Assembly: GCA_022496805.1 (NCBI GenBank)
Contig: CM040085.1
Span: 28,611,811-28,675,810, forward strand
Direction of reading: 5' to 3'
Length of the DNA: 64,000 nucleotides
Origin: Pohlia nutans
Taxonomy: Eukaryota > Streptophyta > Bryopsida > Bryales > Mniaceae
Shown here piece after piece: positions 1 to 11,674 of the stretch. The notes under the pieces were generated by a model. The model saw only the letters and a program-made list of their open reading frames with translations. It was not told the DNA's origin and did not search any database. The translations under genes were made by a program, and so were the position numbers. Positions within the stretch are counted from its first letter, which is position 1. Each line of letters opens with the position of its first letter.

Positions 1-94
1 CCAAGATGAATTCTTTTTTATAAAAAACAAAAAAATAATTCAAATAGGAAATCAAGTCTCTTTTCGAACCCGATTTGAATCATATCAATCGAAG

Positions 95-670
95 TTAACC
101 CCTAACTGCCCAACCAAGCAGAAAACGCTTGATGTACAGAATCATTTGTCGTTTCTCATCCATGGTGATCTTTTTGCAGTGTGAAATTTTTATGGTAGAT
201 TTTATGGGAAGTTAGCTTCATGCATGTGTAATCTGATTAGAAAGGGGATGATTTGTGAAATTTTCATGCCTCATTTCATGTTGCAGTGATTCACCAAAAA
301 TTTCGAAGATTTTAGTCTAAATGTGAACTTTAAAAAATAAACTCATAAAATTAAGCAACCAAAAAATCTCCAAAAATTACTACACTTAGAGTATTACATT
401 TCAACCTATCACAAAAAATTTCATTCACAAACTGTCAATATCTTACTTGTAATTGAATTACAAAATAATTTTGACTTTCAAGTTTCAAATTTTATACAAA
501 AATATTGGTGATAGCAATCGCAAATCTAACCATATGGATAGAATCTAAAATTCACAATGTACAACTTTTATTCATACAACAAGTTCAAAATATCCCTTTT
601 AGTTGCATTTTATAATGCATCTTTGCAAAACCGCCAAATTTGGAGAGGGGTGAGGACGTTTAGGGGTTAA
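95..670 (+). mobile_element. TTAA-bounded short element, group A copy 1 (576 bp)
   Basis: Both ends carry TTAA (95-98 and 667-670) followed inward by CCCCTAA, with the right end reading GGACGTTTAGGGG-TTAA. There is no coding capacity. A reverse-orientation relative at 59044-59619 has exactly the same length, and a third copy lies at 4551-5126; the three align end to end by eye. The TTAA ends with CCC-start termini are what piggyBac-type elements show, so I infer a non-autonomous (MITE-like) element of that kind, though no transposase is seen. Confidence 0.75.
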
Positions 671-1059
671 ACTCCACTGAGGATAATTTTTCAAAAAAAG
701 GACCTCAATATTGGCCTAATGTTATAAAATTTACTATTTGGGGAAACTAAAGATGTTCTCTCCTCTGAAAAAGTTGCCTTTTTAAATTTTAGAATAGAGT
801 GTCTAGTTTTAACCAATTGTACCAAATTTCACATTTTAAAAATAAAATTTCTAATTTTGGTGAATATTCATCGGTAAATGCTTTTAAATTCATTAAATGA
901 GTATCTAAAACATTTTTTGAAAGTTCGATTGTACGGATAATTATTAAACATCATGCTTATTATTTTCATTTTTGGACAAAACTTCACCAATGTTGCAGAA
1001 GTAACATGTTATGACACATCTAAATTTTGCCCTTCTCCCCTCTATCATTTAGGGGTTAA

Positions 1060-1535
1060 TCAATCCACGTGGAATAGAATTGAGTTGCATTTTAGCTTAA
1101 GTAACAAAATTGAAGTTAGCAAATCTAGTTTCTACTTCATTTTGAATTTTTGGAAAACTCCGAAAATTGAGTGTTTTATTAGAATTATAAGTTCGACATG
1201 TATTACCATGGTGTAGCAAGAAACTTTAAATTTATATACACGGATGATTTCATTTACTGCAATGTTTTTCATTGTAATTTACACCTTCAGTAAAAAAAAT
1301 CGGAATATTTGAGTACATTTTGTAATTGATATATATTTTTTCAAATCACTTCAAAGAGTCTTAATAATTTCAAATTTTCATCCAAACTGATGAAAAAATC
1401 ATGATTTTTAGTAGCTACATGGCTTCATCTACTAAATATAAAATTGGATATTTATCTTATTTAGCGTGGAAAATCGAGTGTATCATGTAAAGCATGATTC
1501 CATAGTTATAGGCCCATGCATTTAGGGGTTGAGGT
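1060..1535 (-). mobile_element. TTAA-type element, group C, truncated copy
   Basis: This is the reverse complement of much of the complete group C copy at 12450-13190; the blocks around 1072-1210 and 1320-1530 align clearly. The 1535 end shows the family terminus (GCATTTAGGGGTTGA, the TTAA mutated). The other end is lost at 1060, where a TTAGGGG-TTAA terminus (TTAA at 1056-1059) of an unpaired neighbouring element abuts it. It is non-coding. Confidence 0.6.
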
Positions 1536-1992
1536 ACACCATCCTAATGACTTAATACTACCATGTTTCCAATTCCGCCTTTACGTTTTGGTGGTACCTT
1601 CCAAACCATAGATGTCCACTCTCTGTACATGTAGACGGAATTGGAAATGTGGTGGTAATAGGTTGAAGTGCCTTAACATCTTGGAACTAGTATTAAGGTA
1701 GTGTCCCTATGCATGACACGTAATTACAATATTTGTGACACCTACTAAAACATCCATTTGTGTGAATAACTTGTATTTTCATTATCACTTTGATGAAATA
1801 TAGGAATGTAGTCGTCAAGGGGGCACCATTGAGTAAAGAAACTGATGTTTTAAGAAGATGAACTAATCTTTCAAAATATTGTAGAAAACTATTCAAGTTA
1901 TGTGGCCACTTTGGGTTAAATACATAGTTGTTTAATAAATGACTTGTAGTATTATGAACAAGCACAATGATCATCATGGGCTTCTTTTTTGC

Positions 1993-2558
1993 TTAACCCC
2001 TAAACGTGCAAAAAGCCCCGTGGGGTCATGTTTGATCGTTTTTCAGTCAAACGCTCATTTTCACCTAGTTCCTAATTTCAAATGACAATGGTCTCAACTA
2101 AGAAAGTGTTGGGGCTACCTCCTACTTTCTAGTCCAATTTATTGTTCTTCAAAATTGTTAAAATTGATTTTTTTTTATAGCACTTTAAAGCTCAGAAACC
2201 TAAAATTCCAATATACATTGCAGAAAAAGTTTTTCTATCAAATTTCTTTTTATGTAAGCTCAAGAAGCATGCTACCTACACCTTGTTGTTCATCACTATT
2301 ATTTACGTTTTTCCTAAGAAATTCCTACTATTTTTTTTTTGGGTAATTACTATGATTTATACAAGGAAAAATCTTTGAAAAATCTTTGAAAAATCTTATA
2401 AAATTTATTTTTGTTTAAATGATTATGAAAAAAACTAGGGTAAATCCGTTTAACAATACCTTATATGAGAAAAATACCAAAAAATGTAATATATTTTAAA
2501 ATGAGAATAATCCTTAAGGTTAGACCGGGTAATTGTAGTGTGGACGATTAAGGGTTAA
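1993..2558 (+). mobile_element. TTAA-bounded short element, group B copy 1 (566 bp)
   Basis: TTAA at 1993-1996 is followed by CCCCTAAACGTGC, and the right end is GGACGATTAAGGG-TTAA at 2555-2558. A relative in the opposite orientation lies at 13277-13835 (559 bp) and aligns across its length, including the right-terminal CCACACTA-type stretch. No coding potential is seen. Confidence 0.72.
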
Positions 2559-4550
2559 CATAGAGGGATCCTAGTGGCACTTTTGGAGTTTTTTGAAGCA
2601 TTAAACGTTTAAAAATATATATAAGTTACATACTTCGTTCTAAAAATATAAATCCACTTGCTATGCCTTTGTGTTTCAATTCAATACATATGAATTTTTT
2701 TAAGTCTCATCACCTTTCTAAGGTATCAAATCAAAAATTGTACCACGAATAGGACAAACAACTTTAATTGCCTACGATGGTCAATTGGATTATTGTTTAA
2801 AAACATGATCACCACTTGTATTGCAAAACACTGGAGAAAGGCAAATATTGGATGAAAAGTAAGCAATTAATGCTTTGACCCGTCACAAAATTCTCTTTGC
2901 TCCGGAAAACAACCAATTATTGACAAGATGCTGCAACTTTGGCAAATTCTACTTTTTTTTCCCTACAATTAGCATGTATGATCATTAAAAGAGATATGAA
3001 GCCTCCAAGCTCTAGAGAAAAATGGGGCTTGAAAAGGCCCTCTAAGCCTCATTTGGTGTTCATGAGCACGTCCAACAACATGTTGTCTAAGTGGAGTTTA
3101 CAAATTGTGTAGCCATAGCTTTTTCACCATGAAAAAACAAAACACGTAAAAAACACAAAAAATCCTCACCGGGCCCCACCGTAGAACGAATAGACACTGC
3201 GGCAGGGTCTGATGGAGATTTTATTTAACTAAATTAAATTATTATTATTATTGTTATTACTTTTTCTACAACATTTGCTGACACTTGTACGCACTACAGC
3301 GGGGTCCAGCGGGTTTTTTTTTTTTTTAATTTAATAAAAAAATCCACCGCAGTAGGCGACTAGGTCTATATTTGGGGCCTTATGAAACCCCATTTATCTT
3401 CTAATGGATAGGAAATTGGATGCTCTAGCTTCAAGTGCCACTAAAGTTGATGTAGTGGCTTTGTCCAAAGGGACAAAGCCAATAAAGAACCAACAAATGG
3501 TAAAATAACACAAACCAATAATAACAAAAAACATAGAGATGTAGCACGGGTGTAGCTGGAAAGTGATTGAGAGAAGAGACAATTGGGGGGTTGGGGGGGG
3601 GGGGCGCACAGGGCTATTCAGTCAAGATTTGAGGTGCTTCTCGGTTGAGATTGATTTTTTTCAGAGGCCACACATGGAGACTCAATTGAACTGGGGAGAA
3701 AAATATTCAATTGTGGTCCCCACAAGGGAGATAATTCCTCTATTGTGGTCTTCCACACCCCAGTTGAATATTACACTACTTCTCTCAACAGTGCCTCCCC
3801 CAACCGTTGAATGAAGTCTCTTACGATTTTTTGTCTTGCGAACATAAAATTGTCTCACGATTTGGTATGTTTGAATTAATTCTTTATGCGCTCATCGGAG
3901 CTTGATTGTGTCGACGTTATCGACGTCGCCTACATGATGCATATCCAAAGATTGTATTTATCTTTGATTTTGAATAAAGAATTATAAAAATATATTAATT
4001 TTTCTCAATTAATTCCAAATACTCCAATCCAATCTAATATATACTAGTATATGTCTAAATAGCCCAATTTATGTCTAAATAATTCGATCCAGTCTCAATA
4101 ATCCAATCTATATTTTAGTAATCTAATTTGTGTTGAAATAATCTAATTTAGGTCATACTAATCCGAGTTGTGTCAAAATATTCTAACTTATGTCAATAAT
4201 TTAGAATATGTCAAAATAATATAATTTGTGTCAAAATTATCCAAACTTATATAAAATAATATTATTTATGTCTCAATAATCCAATTAGATTCTTGATAAT
4301 CTAATTTATAAAAAATATATATAATTTTTTAAAATATTCCAATTTATATTAAAATAATTTGATTTGTATAAAAATATTGTATTTTTTTGAATTAATCTAA
4401 TTTATTTAAAAATATATCATTATATTCCAAAATAATATATTATATGTCAAATTATAACAATACATTCTTATTTATTTGAATATGACTTTCAAATAATTTA
4501 TTCAATTAAGTACAAACTAAAAAGTCAGATGGTATAGGTTCATACACTGA
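2559..4550. other. Gene-free AT-rich stretch
   Basis: I see no gene here. It holds a poly-G run (about 3586-3603), GCGG/CCGC-bearing segments near 3180-3350 that may be remnants of a small element, and the degenerate repeat listed separately at 4015-4400. The short ORFs have no recognisable domain. Confidence 0.6.
4015..4400. repeat. Degenerate AT-rich tandem repeat, period about 20 bp
   Basis: The unit resembles AATAATCTAATTTATGTCAA. It recurs many times with substitutions and small indels, as in the words around 4068, 4140, 4190 and 4260. It is low-complexity and non-coding. Confidence 0.55.
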
Positions 4551-5126
4551 TTAACCTTTAACTGCCCACCATGCATATTTTGCATGATGTACGAAATCAA
4601 ACTCCAATTTCTCATCCATCATGTATCTTTTGCAGTGTGAATTTTTTAGTGAATTTTTTATGGGAAGTTAGCTTCGTGCATGTGTGATTTGATTGAAAAG
4701 GGGAAGATTTGTGAAACTTTATGTTTCATTTTAAGTTGTAGTGTTTCACCATAAATTTTGAAGATTTTAGTCTAAAAGTGCTCTTGAATAAAAGAAACTC
4801 ATAAAAGTAAGCAACCAAAAAATCTCCAAAAATCAGTACACTTAGAGTATTACATTTTAACCCATCACAACAAATTTCATCCACAAATTGTCAATATCTT
4901 ATTCGTAATCAAATTACAATATAAATTTGAATTTTATATTCTAAAATTTATAGAATTTTTTTGGTGAAAGCAATTGCAGATCTAACCATATGGATAGAAT
5001 CTAAAATTCAAAGTGTACAACTTTTATTCATACATCAAGCTCAAAATACCCATCTCAGTTTGCATTTTATGATTCATCTTTTCAAAACTGCCCAAACTGG
5101 ACAAGGGTGAGGACGTTTAGGGGTTT
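4551..5126 (+). mobile_element. TTAA-bounded short element, group A copy 2
   Basis: It starts TTAACCTTTAACTGCCC at 4551 and ends GGACGTTTAGGGGTTTATAA, with the right TTAA mutated. It is collinear with the copy at 95-670: both share the TTTTGCAGTGTG block, the AAGTTAGCTTC block, the AACCATATGGATAG block and the right terminus. It is a degenerate, non-coding copy. Confidence 0.7.
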
Positions 5127-6051
5127 ATAATTGCAATTGAATGATTTTTATGAATTAAAGGTTTAAAGGTGCACTGATGGATTATGATTTCTTATCCATT
5201 TCTTTATTTTCAACTGGTTTTCATGTGCGGCCTACAGTTGAAAAACATTTAAATTGGGGTGATAACTTTCAACTGAATTGATTAAAGTGAACTGCTTGTG
5301 CGGCCTACAATTTAGTTGAAAACTTCCAACTAAAAGTTGAAAATCTCAACTAGCTAAGTTCAACTCAACTAATTTGGGTTCCCTATGCAACCCTCCCCCC
5401 AATGATCAACAAGAATCAACCATGAAAGGCACGCAAACATCTGGCGCCCACATTAGTGAGTTTATGGGAGGGGTAAACTTTTGCCAACATGCATAGAATG
5501 TCATCTACTCAAGGGAACCGCTATCCCTGTTTTGTTATAGAAATCGTTGACATAGGGATAGCGACAACCTCTATCAATGGACATGCTCTAAATTCAAATT
5601 TATTTGTTTTTTAACCAACATATGCAATATTCTACACTAATTCCGATGGTACAAAATTTGGTCCCATTTGAATTATATTTTTCACAATTGAGTTAACCGA
5701 AAAGAAGTGCATCTAACCTCCCTTTTTGCTCTATTTTTTACCTTCCTATTGAACTATACTTGGGTTGAATAGTGTCGTGTCATAGATTGTCCCCTTGTGG
5801 GCCATGGGCTTGGAGGTGAAAGGTGTGGGAGTCATAGTGAGGGGTGAAGAATAATGACGGTGCCTTGCTTTAGATTGTCTCCCAACTCATCATAGACTAG
5901 TTTTTGGTCTATTTATGTTTCAATATGAGTTCAAGAGGAATTCAACACGAGTTTGCCAAAACTTTCCTCTTTGGGCTGACTTTTCGGTTAACTTTAATAT
6001 GATCAATTATATCGGTCAATTTAAATCCATGAATCCTTAACTCTTTAGGAG
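5127..6051. other. Gene-free stretch
   Basis: I find no gene. Words such as TGTGCGGCCTAC and TTGAAAA/CAACTAA recur at 5220-5390, with weak similarity to 11340-11900, which suggests an old element. The small ORF on the minus strand at 5942-6124 runs into the following repeat and is not credible. Confidence 0.5.
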
Positions 6052-6594
6052 TTAACCCTTTAATGCGCTTGCATTCATATAAGAGCATGGCCACCCATGC
6101 CCTCCCAGAGTCTCTTACACTCAAGAACTAGATGAAAAGTGCAAAGGGCCTTTCAAAAATGCCTCTTGACTCTCAATCCTAGCATGTTAAGAAATGACCC
6201 TTCAAAGCACTATTTAGTTAACTATATCTCCACATTCTACTTGTGATTGGTCCATTGATTATTTGATGTGCACTTTTGATGTGTGAGGAGCGTGCAAAGG
6301 TGGGGGAATGTAAGTGCAAGGACTCTTCAAATGTAGATGAATTTTTTTAGTGAGTTAACTCTAGCGTGCATGGGTGTGAATGCTCTAATGGACGACAAAC
6401 AGATTGTAACCTTTCTCAATACTACATCCCGTACAATTTTTCATCCATCCAAATTTCTTTTAGTTCTTTTGCTAGTTGATTATCATTTGTACAATATAGA
6501 TCTTCAAAATAAGATATTGTGATTTTTTTAAAACAATACAATTGGTTTATGTCAGGTTTCATTCTTAGTTCAAAAAGTGAGACTTTAACCCTTT
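6052..6594 (+). mobile_element. TTAA-type element, group D copy 1 (partial, Tourist inside)
   Basis: It begins TTAACCCTTTAATGCGC. The head is split at a TAA by the Tourist element 6083-6385, and the sequence resumes TAATGGACGACAAACAGATT as in the group D heads at 6595 and 7732. It ends where the next D copy begins at TTAA 6595-6598; its second half is missing. Confidence 0.7.
6083..6385 (+). mobile_element. Tourist-like (PIF/Harbinger) MITE, intact copy, 303 bp
   Basis: The terminal inverted repeats are GAGCATGGCCACCCATGC on the left and GCATGGGTGTGAATGCTC on the right. They are flanked by a TAA duplication (6080-6082 and 6386-6388), the TWA target site usual for Tourist/PIF-Harbinger elements. 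It has no coding capacity. This copy is the uninterrupted paralogue of the one at 19828-43233 and so serves as the empty site for the two CACTA insertions there; the target segment is near 6216-6230. Confidence 0.85.
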
Positions 6595-7735
6595 GACGCA
6601 CCTGCGTTCATGTAATGGATGACGTACAGATTGCAACCTTTCTTTTGACTACATCCTATACAATTTTTCATCCATCCAAACTTCTCTTGGTTCTTGTACT
6701 AGTTGACTATCATTTGCACATTATGGATCTTCAAAATAAGATATTGTGATCTTTTTTAAAACAACACAATTGTGTTATATAAAGTTTCATTCTTAGTTCA
6801 GAAAGTGAAACCTTAAACATGATTTTCCAAAATAAGTAAAATCAAATAATGGAAACCATACCATCTCATAGTGCATGTTATTCCAATTTCATTACAATAT
6901 TGGAGTTATCCTAAAAGTCAAGTAGTGTTTGAGTAAGATACCATGTGTTTCGATTTAATGTACTCTTATTTGTTCACTATAAATAGTTATGAAGTTTGAA
7001 AGAGTTTGGTGGTCTCTCACTATTAAGTGTGTAAGAGCTTGGTGGTCTTCAAACTCATGGTAAACTAGTTTAGCCGTCTTTGAACTATTTAGAGTGAAGA
7101 AATAAGAGTATATTAAAGCAAAACACATGGTATCTTGTTCAAACACAACTTTTATTTTAGGATAACTCTATTTTCTAAAAAAATTGTGTTAATTTTTCAT
7201 TTTTAATTGAATTTCAAGAGAAAACCTTGCAAAATTCATTAAAAAGTATTAATGAAAAATATGATGAATCCAACGTACATAAGGTAGAGCATCAAAAACT
7301 ATTAGGTACCAAATGTGGTCACCTATAAAAGCACATGTTTCAACTTCAGGAGTTTCCAATCTAGTTATCTCAAGCAATCTGATTGGACTAGAAATGAAAG
7401 ATAGTTATTGGTACACCTACTAACATCAATAGTGGTCTATGCATATTAAGTTTGAAAATTTATAACTATATCATACATTGTGAAAAAACTAATTAAAAAT
7501 TGAGCTTGGTTATTAAACCCAAAGTTTTATGTGCTGCAATTTTTTATCATTGAAAATCGGCGCTCTATGTAGGTTGAAATGCTTAAACTAACAACAACTG
7601 TACCCCTTACCTTATGTGATCTTCACATTGACATTTACAACTTTTCTTTGTACAACGACTCTGTTTTTGTTTTTCATCAAACATTTTATAACAAATCTTT
7701 GAAAACAATGTTCAATCGGGACGATAAAGGGTTAA
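6595..7735 (+). mobile_element. TTAA-bounded element, group D copy 2, with nested fold-back
   Basis: The left end is TTAACCCTTTGACGCACC and the right end is GGGACGATAAAGGG-TTAA (7732-7735). It is longer than its 546-bp neighbour because a 266-bp fold-back element (6903-7168) and other sequence lie inside. The right TTAA is also the left TTAA of copy 3, so the two copies stand back to back. Confidence 0.72.
6903..7168. mobile_element. Fold-back MITE
   Basis: The left arm begins GAGTTATCCTAAAA and continues through ATACCATGTGTTT to TAAATAGTT. The right arm is its reverse complement, ending GGATAACTC. Arms of roughly 100 nt could form a long hairpin. It interrupts group D copy 2 and has no coding capacity. 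Confidence 0.6.
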
Positions 7736-8277
7736 CCCTTTAACGTGCCAGCGTCCACTATGTGGACGACGCACAGATTGAAACTGCTGGATTCTCATCC
7801 AAATTAGACAGTTTTCATCCACCAAAATTTCTTTTGGTTCTTGAGCAAGTTGACTATCCTTTGTACGGTTTGGAGCTTCAAAATAGGTTATTGTGATTTT
7901 TAGAAAAACAACAAAATTGGTTTATGTCAAATTTCATTCTTAGTTCAAAAAGTGGGACCTAAATATGATTTTCCAAAATAAGTAGAATCAAATAATGGAA
8001 ACCATACCATCTCGTAGTGTATGTTATTCCAATTTCATTACCATATTTTAAATTTTTTTGGTGCTAATTTGGTATTTTAAATCAAATTTCAAGAGAAAAC
8101 CTTGCAAAATTAATTTAAAAATATTAATTAAAAATGAATAAATCCAACCGTACAGATGTGATCTTCACATTGACATTTACAACTTTGCTTTGACCATCAA
8201 CCCCATTTTTGGTTTCCATCAAACATTTTATAACGCTTATTTGAAAACAGTGTTGAATTGGGACGTTAAAGGGTTAA
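7732..8277 (+). mobile_element. TTAA-bounded element, group D copy 3 (546 bp, reference copy)
   Basis: It starts TTAACCCTTTAACGTGCC and ends GGGACGTTAAAGGG-TTAA (8274-8277). Just inside the head is the palindrome CGTCCACTATGTGGACG. It is uninterrupted, so I use it as the length reference for the split copy at 15065-43244. Confidence 0.8.
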
Positions 8278-9071
8278 ACATGTAACTAAGGAGATTTTGA
8301 CCCTCAATATCTTGAACACTTCTTTCCTAGATGAAAGAAATAAACCAAGAAATAAACCATGCATGAAAGAACTCCATCATGTAGTGGTGAGGCTGTGTCT
8401 TAAACATTCCTTGTCTTCGGCTGTGAGTTGAGCCTGCAAAATCCAGTGTTCAATTTTTGCTAGCATTTTGAAGCACATAAGACGGCGAATGCTGCAGCAG
8501 AATCACATCTTCTGTGTATATCTGTTTCATTCTGAAGCAGAGCAGGACTGGACTAGGGTTTGGTCGTTAGCACTTGCACCTCGTAGAAATGCTTGCCCCT
8601 GCAATATGTAATGGTCCAGAAGGTTAGCTCAAGGAATTAACACTCCTGCTCACAGAACATGCCGAACAGTTAACATTAAAAGACCGATTAACACACAAAG
8701 ATACAGATTACGTTCACATGTCATCAAACATATCTCAGACACGCAATGTACAAAGCTCAACCTCAGAAACAAAATAACATCCGTGTTAAGAAATTGCCGA
8801 AATGACTGTTTTGTTTTTTGTGTAAAACTTTTTTGCCCAGTGCTACAAAGCATGGTCGACTTCAATGTGCTTTGGTAAGGGCATTTTGTACAAACCACGA
8901 GTACCAAGATCAACTACGACACCAGATCTTAAAATATACAAGGCACTCCACCGACTCAACTACATTCTGCAACTGTACAACTTACAGATCTACAACTTCC
9001 TGATCTACGACAACTTCCAGTGTACAAGTAACAGATCTACAACTGTTCCTTCCTGTCTGTCACTGCCAACT
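8278..9071. other. 3' flank of the ERD15-like gene
   Basis: No separate gene is seen. The right part (about 8700-9071) has a more even base composition than the element DNA to the left. It directly follows the stop codon of the minus-strand ERD15-like gene, so it probably holds that gene's 3' UTR. Confidence 0.4.
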
Positions 9072-10100
9072 CTACATTACAGTGGGGCGGGGCTGCTGAA
9101 TGCGATACGCGGCTCCCTTCTTGGAGGAACTCGGCACCTTGTAAGGCACCTTGTCATGATGCTTCAACGGTCTGCACCACGGCGCCTGCGCCTTCGGCTT
9201 ACACTTCAGATCTCGCATCTGATTGATATTGAACAAACTCAAGTCATCCTCCGGAAACTCTTCTTCAAGACCTTCATAAAACAAAGCAAAAATGTAAGCA
9301 ATATCCACCATAGCCAGCCCATACACTACACAAGCCCTTACTTAACCTACACCTCGAGAAAGACCGGCGAGCATCAGGTAATGCATACGAAGCGATCAAT
9401 ATGTACATCAACTGAAAATTGTACCAAAAATACAAACTATCGGCCAACTATGGTGGATACAGCTAAGGCACTGACAAGCAATATCCACCATAGCCAGCCG
9501 ATACAATACACAAGCCCTTAACCAACACCTGGAGAAAAACTGGCGAGCATCACGTAATGCAAACAAACCAATCGATATGCATATCAAATGGAAAAACGTA
9601 CCAAAAATGCAAACTATCGGCTGGCTACGGTGGATAAGACGAAGGCACTGACAAGCACTATCCACCATAGCCAGCCGATACACTACACAAGCCTTAACCA
9701 ACACACTGGCGACCATCACATAAGCGATCAACATGCACATCAAATGGAAAATGTACGAATCTACAAACGAACATAAAAGAGAATACAATGCATAGCGGTC
9801 ACATTTACCATCGAGATCGATGTCGTCAAAATGCAGAGACGCCTGTGTGGCTTCCATTTCTTCGATCTGGTTCTGATACTCAAGAAACTCGTCGAGGTCA
9901 GCGATTTCGTCAAGATCGGCTTCAAAAATTTCCTGCTCTTCTAACAAAAGCAGACGTTCCCGCATCCAGTTCTCCCGAAACTCGGGACAGGTCTGCACGA
10001 GGCTCCACCACTCGGAGGAGAAGTCCTCGACGACACGGCGGTACGACGCGGGCACAAACAGGGGCGCATTGGGGTTCAGAGTGGATACTTTGGTCGCCAT
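9072..10100 (-). CDS. ERD15-like protein (PAM2-motif, PABC-interacting family)
   Basis: The two coding exons are complement(9809..10100) and complement(9072..9271), split by a phase-1 intron (GT at 9808-9807, AG at 9273-9272). They give a 163-residue protein. Residues about 6-20 ([15 protein letters not shown]) are a PAM2 motif, the short peptide that binds the MLLE domain of poly(A)-binding protein. It is followed by [12 protein letters not shown], the hallmark of plant ERD15/CID-type proteins. The middle is acidic ([20 protein letters not shown]) and the C terminus carries IQQPR, the QPR motif of this family. The family acts in mRNA-linked stress and ABA responses. The chosen ATG is the first one directly before the PAM2 region. 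A good acceptor (TTGTTTACAG) lies just upstream, which suggests a 5'-UTR intron. Confidence 0.85.
9298..9770. repeat. Three-copy minisatellite inside the ERD15-like intron (period about 180 bp)
   Basis: The block beginning AATATCCACCATAGCCAGCC recurs near 9301, 9481 and 9657, each time followed by ACACAAGCC, a GGCGA-CATCA segment and AACATGCACATCAA-like sequence. Each unit also contains the inverse word (GGCTGGCTACGGTGGATA type), so each could fold. It accounts for most of the 537-bp intron. Confidence 0.7.
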
Positions 10101-10815
10101 TTTGGTCCTGTAAACAACATAGACAAAGTGTGCAAAAAAGAAACGGGGGATCAAATGAAGGATTCTGTGCAAGAATGTAAGGGCGGCGGTGAGGGTTGAG
10201 AATGAGAGAGATGAGGATGAGCAATGGGAAAGTGAGGAAGAAGGTGAACGTGGAATGGACGGTGGCGATGGAGGTGGCAGGGTGATCGACGGGGGAGATC
10301 TGAGAAAGGAAGCTGACGCCACGTCAGCGATGCGAACGCGAAAGATCTCCCGGCTCGTGCCCTAAATGCTCTTGATTTTTTGGAAGTTGTGTGAAAGTTA
10401 CTATTCGTGACTTTGCAAAATGGCTCCGTGTATGCAGTTGAGTTGAGAAACGGGTTCACTTTACAGTCTACCCGACATTCAATGATAGATGATATTATTT
10501 GTGTTTCAAGCAATATACATGTGACAAGTCATTTTTGTGAAAGCCCAAACATGTCATAATAGAGAATAGTGTTTTTTGCCTGGCGATTTTTAGCTTATAG
10601 CAATTGTTTCTAAGTAGCTACTAGAAGTTTTTAATCGCCAAAAAAAAACACTGATAGAGAGGGACATCTATAGGTTCATCTTTTGGCTTGGATTTCTTTA
10701 CCAAGGTAAAAGCAAGTCCACAAGTGAGTGCATTGGTATCTCTATTTTTTGTACCTAATATTTTAACCTAGAACTAAATTTGGCCGGAGAAGAGGATTTT
10801 GGTTAGTATCTACAA
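10101..10815. other. 5' region of the ERD15-like gene
   Basis: This is the region upstream of the minus-strand ATG. It has a likely 5'-UTR intron acceptor just before the ATG and a purine-rich stretch (10190-10310) compatible with 5' UTR. Several overlapping ORFs here are low-complexity Ser/Pro translations of that stretch. I cannot place the promoter by sequence. Confidence 0.4.
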
Positions 10816-11108
10816 CATCACAAACTTGGCAAGTCATGTATTTGCAATGTTTTACGGATGTTGTTGAGATGAACAGGGGTGATTACGTTCAACATACGTT
10901 TTACGTATGCTTATTGTAGAAAAAACGTACGAAGAACATATTACAAACATGTAAATTTTATTATGATGTGTTTTTTCATATTTGAAATATGTCGTTTGTA
11001 CGTTTTTTATACGATAAACATACATAAAACGTATGTTGAATGTAATCATGTTCATCTCAACAACATACGTAAAACATTGCAAAAACATGACTTGCCAAGT
11101 TTGTGATG
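10816..11108. mobile_element. Long-hairpin fold-back MITE (293 bp)
   Basis: The left end CATCACAAACTTGGCAAGTC is exactly mirrored by the right end GACTTGCCAAGTTTGTGATG. Complementarity continues inward (TTTGCAATGTTTTACG, GTTGTTGAGATGAAC, CATACGTTTTA), so nearly the whole element folds into one hairpin with a short centre near 10960. I could not identify a convincing target-site duplication. Confidence 0.75.
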
Positions 11109-11479
11109 AAGCAACTATATTAGCTTTAAACGCTATGGCTAGCAAAAGTCTTCTCAAATCAAATCGGGACCTTGATTTTTAGCACGAAATTTGAGGATAT
11201 TAGTGAGTGGTGGGAATGTTCTAAATTTCAATTGTGGTCCCCCTCTTAAGAAAAAAAATCTTAAATGTGGTCTCTTTCTCTTGGGTTGAAATTTTACATT
11301 GTTACATTCAATTGTATTCTCACTGTTCAACTTCCAAGCCAACCTAGCCCCCTATTTGGGTCTTGATTAGATTGAGTTGGGTTAGAAACACTCAAAAATT
11401 CAACTTAATCGAATTCTCTATGCGGCTCCTCTTGTAATTTAATATTGTTGAGTTAAATTGTATGTAGATCTTATCAACT
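11109..11479. other. Gene-free stretch
   Basis: AT-rich sequence with repeated TTGAGTT/AACTCAA words, similar in style to 5230-5390 and 11760-11900. No gene or complete element is recognised. Confidence 0.45.
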
Positions 11480-11674
11480 TTAACCTTTTAGTGTCTAGTC
11501 GATCAAATTTTGTTCATTGCAACATTTAAAATGTGTATAATTCAAATTTTGTCACAAATTAAACTTTCATTTTAGATAGCATCGTTGTCAAATGCATGCT
11601 TTGCAAAAATCCTCATTTGATTTAGACATGAAGAAATTTCAAAATGTTTATAGACCTAAGAAGTAAAGGGTTAA
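11480..11674 (+). mobile_element. Very short TTAA-bounded element (195 bp)
   Basis: TTAACCTTTTAGTGTCTAG begins at 11480 and AAGTAAAGGG-TTAA ends at 11674, giving short inverted termini of the family type. The interior has no coding capacity. The termini are weaker than in groups A-D. Confidence 0.5.

Noticed and set aside
95..670. CCCTAAA words at element ends, considered as interstitial telomere repeats
   Set aside because: Each occurs once, directly inside a TTAA, as part of an inverted terminus; there are no tandem arrays.
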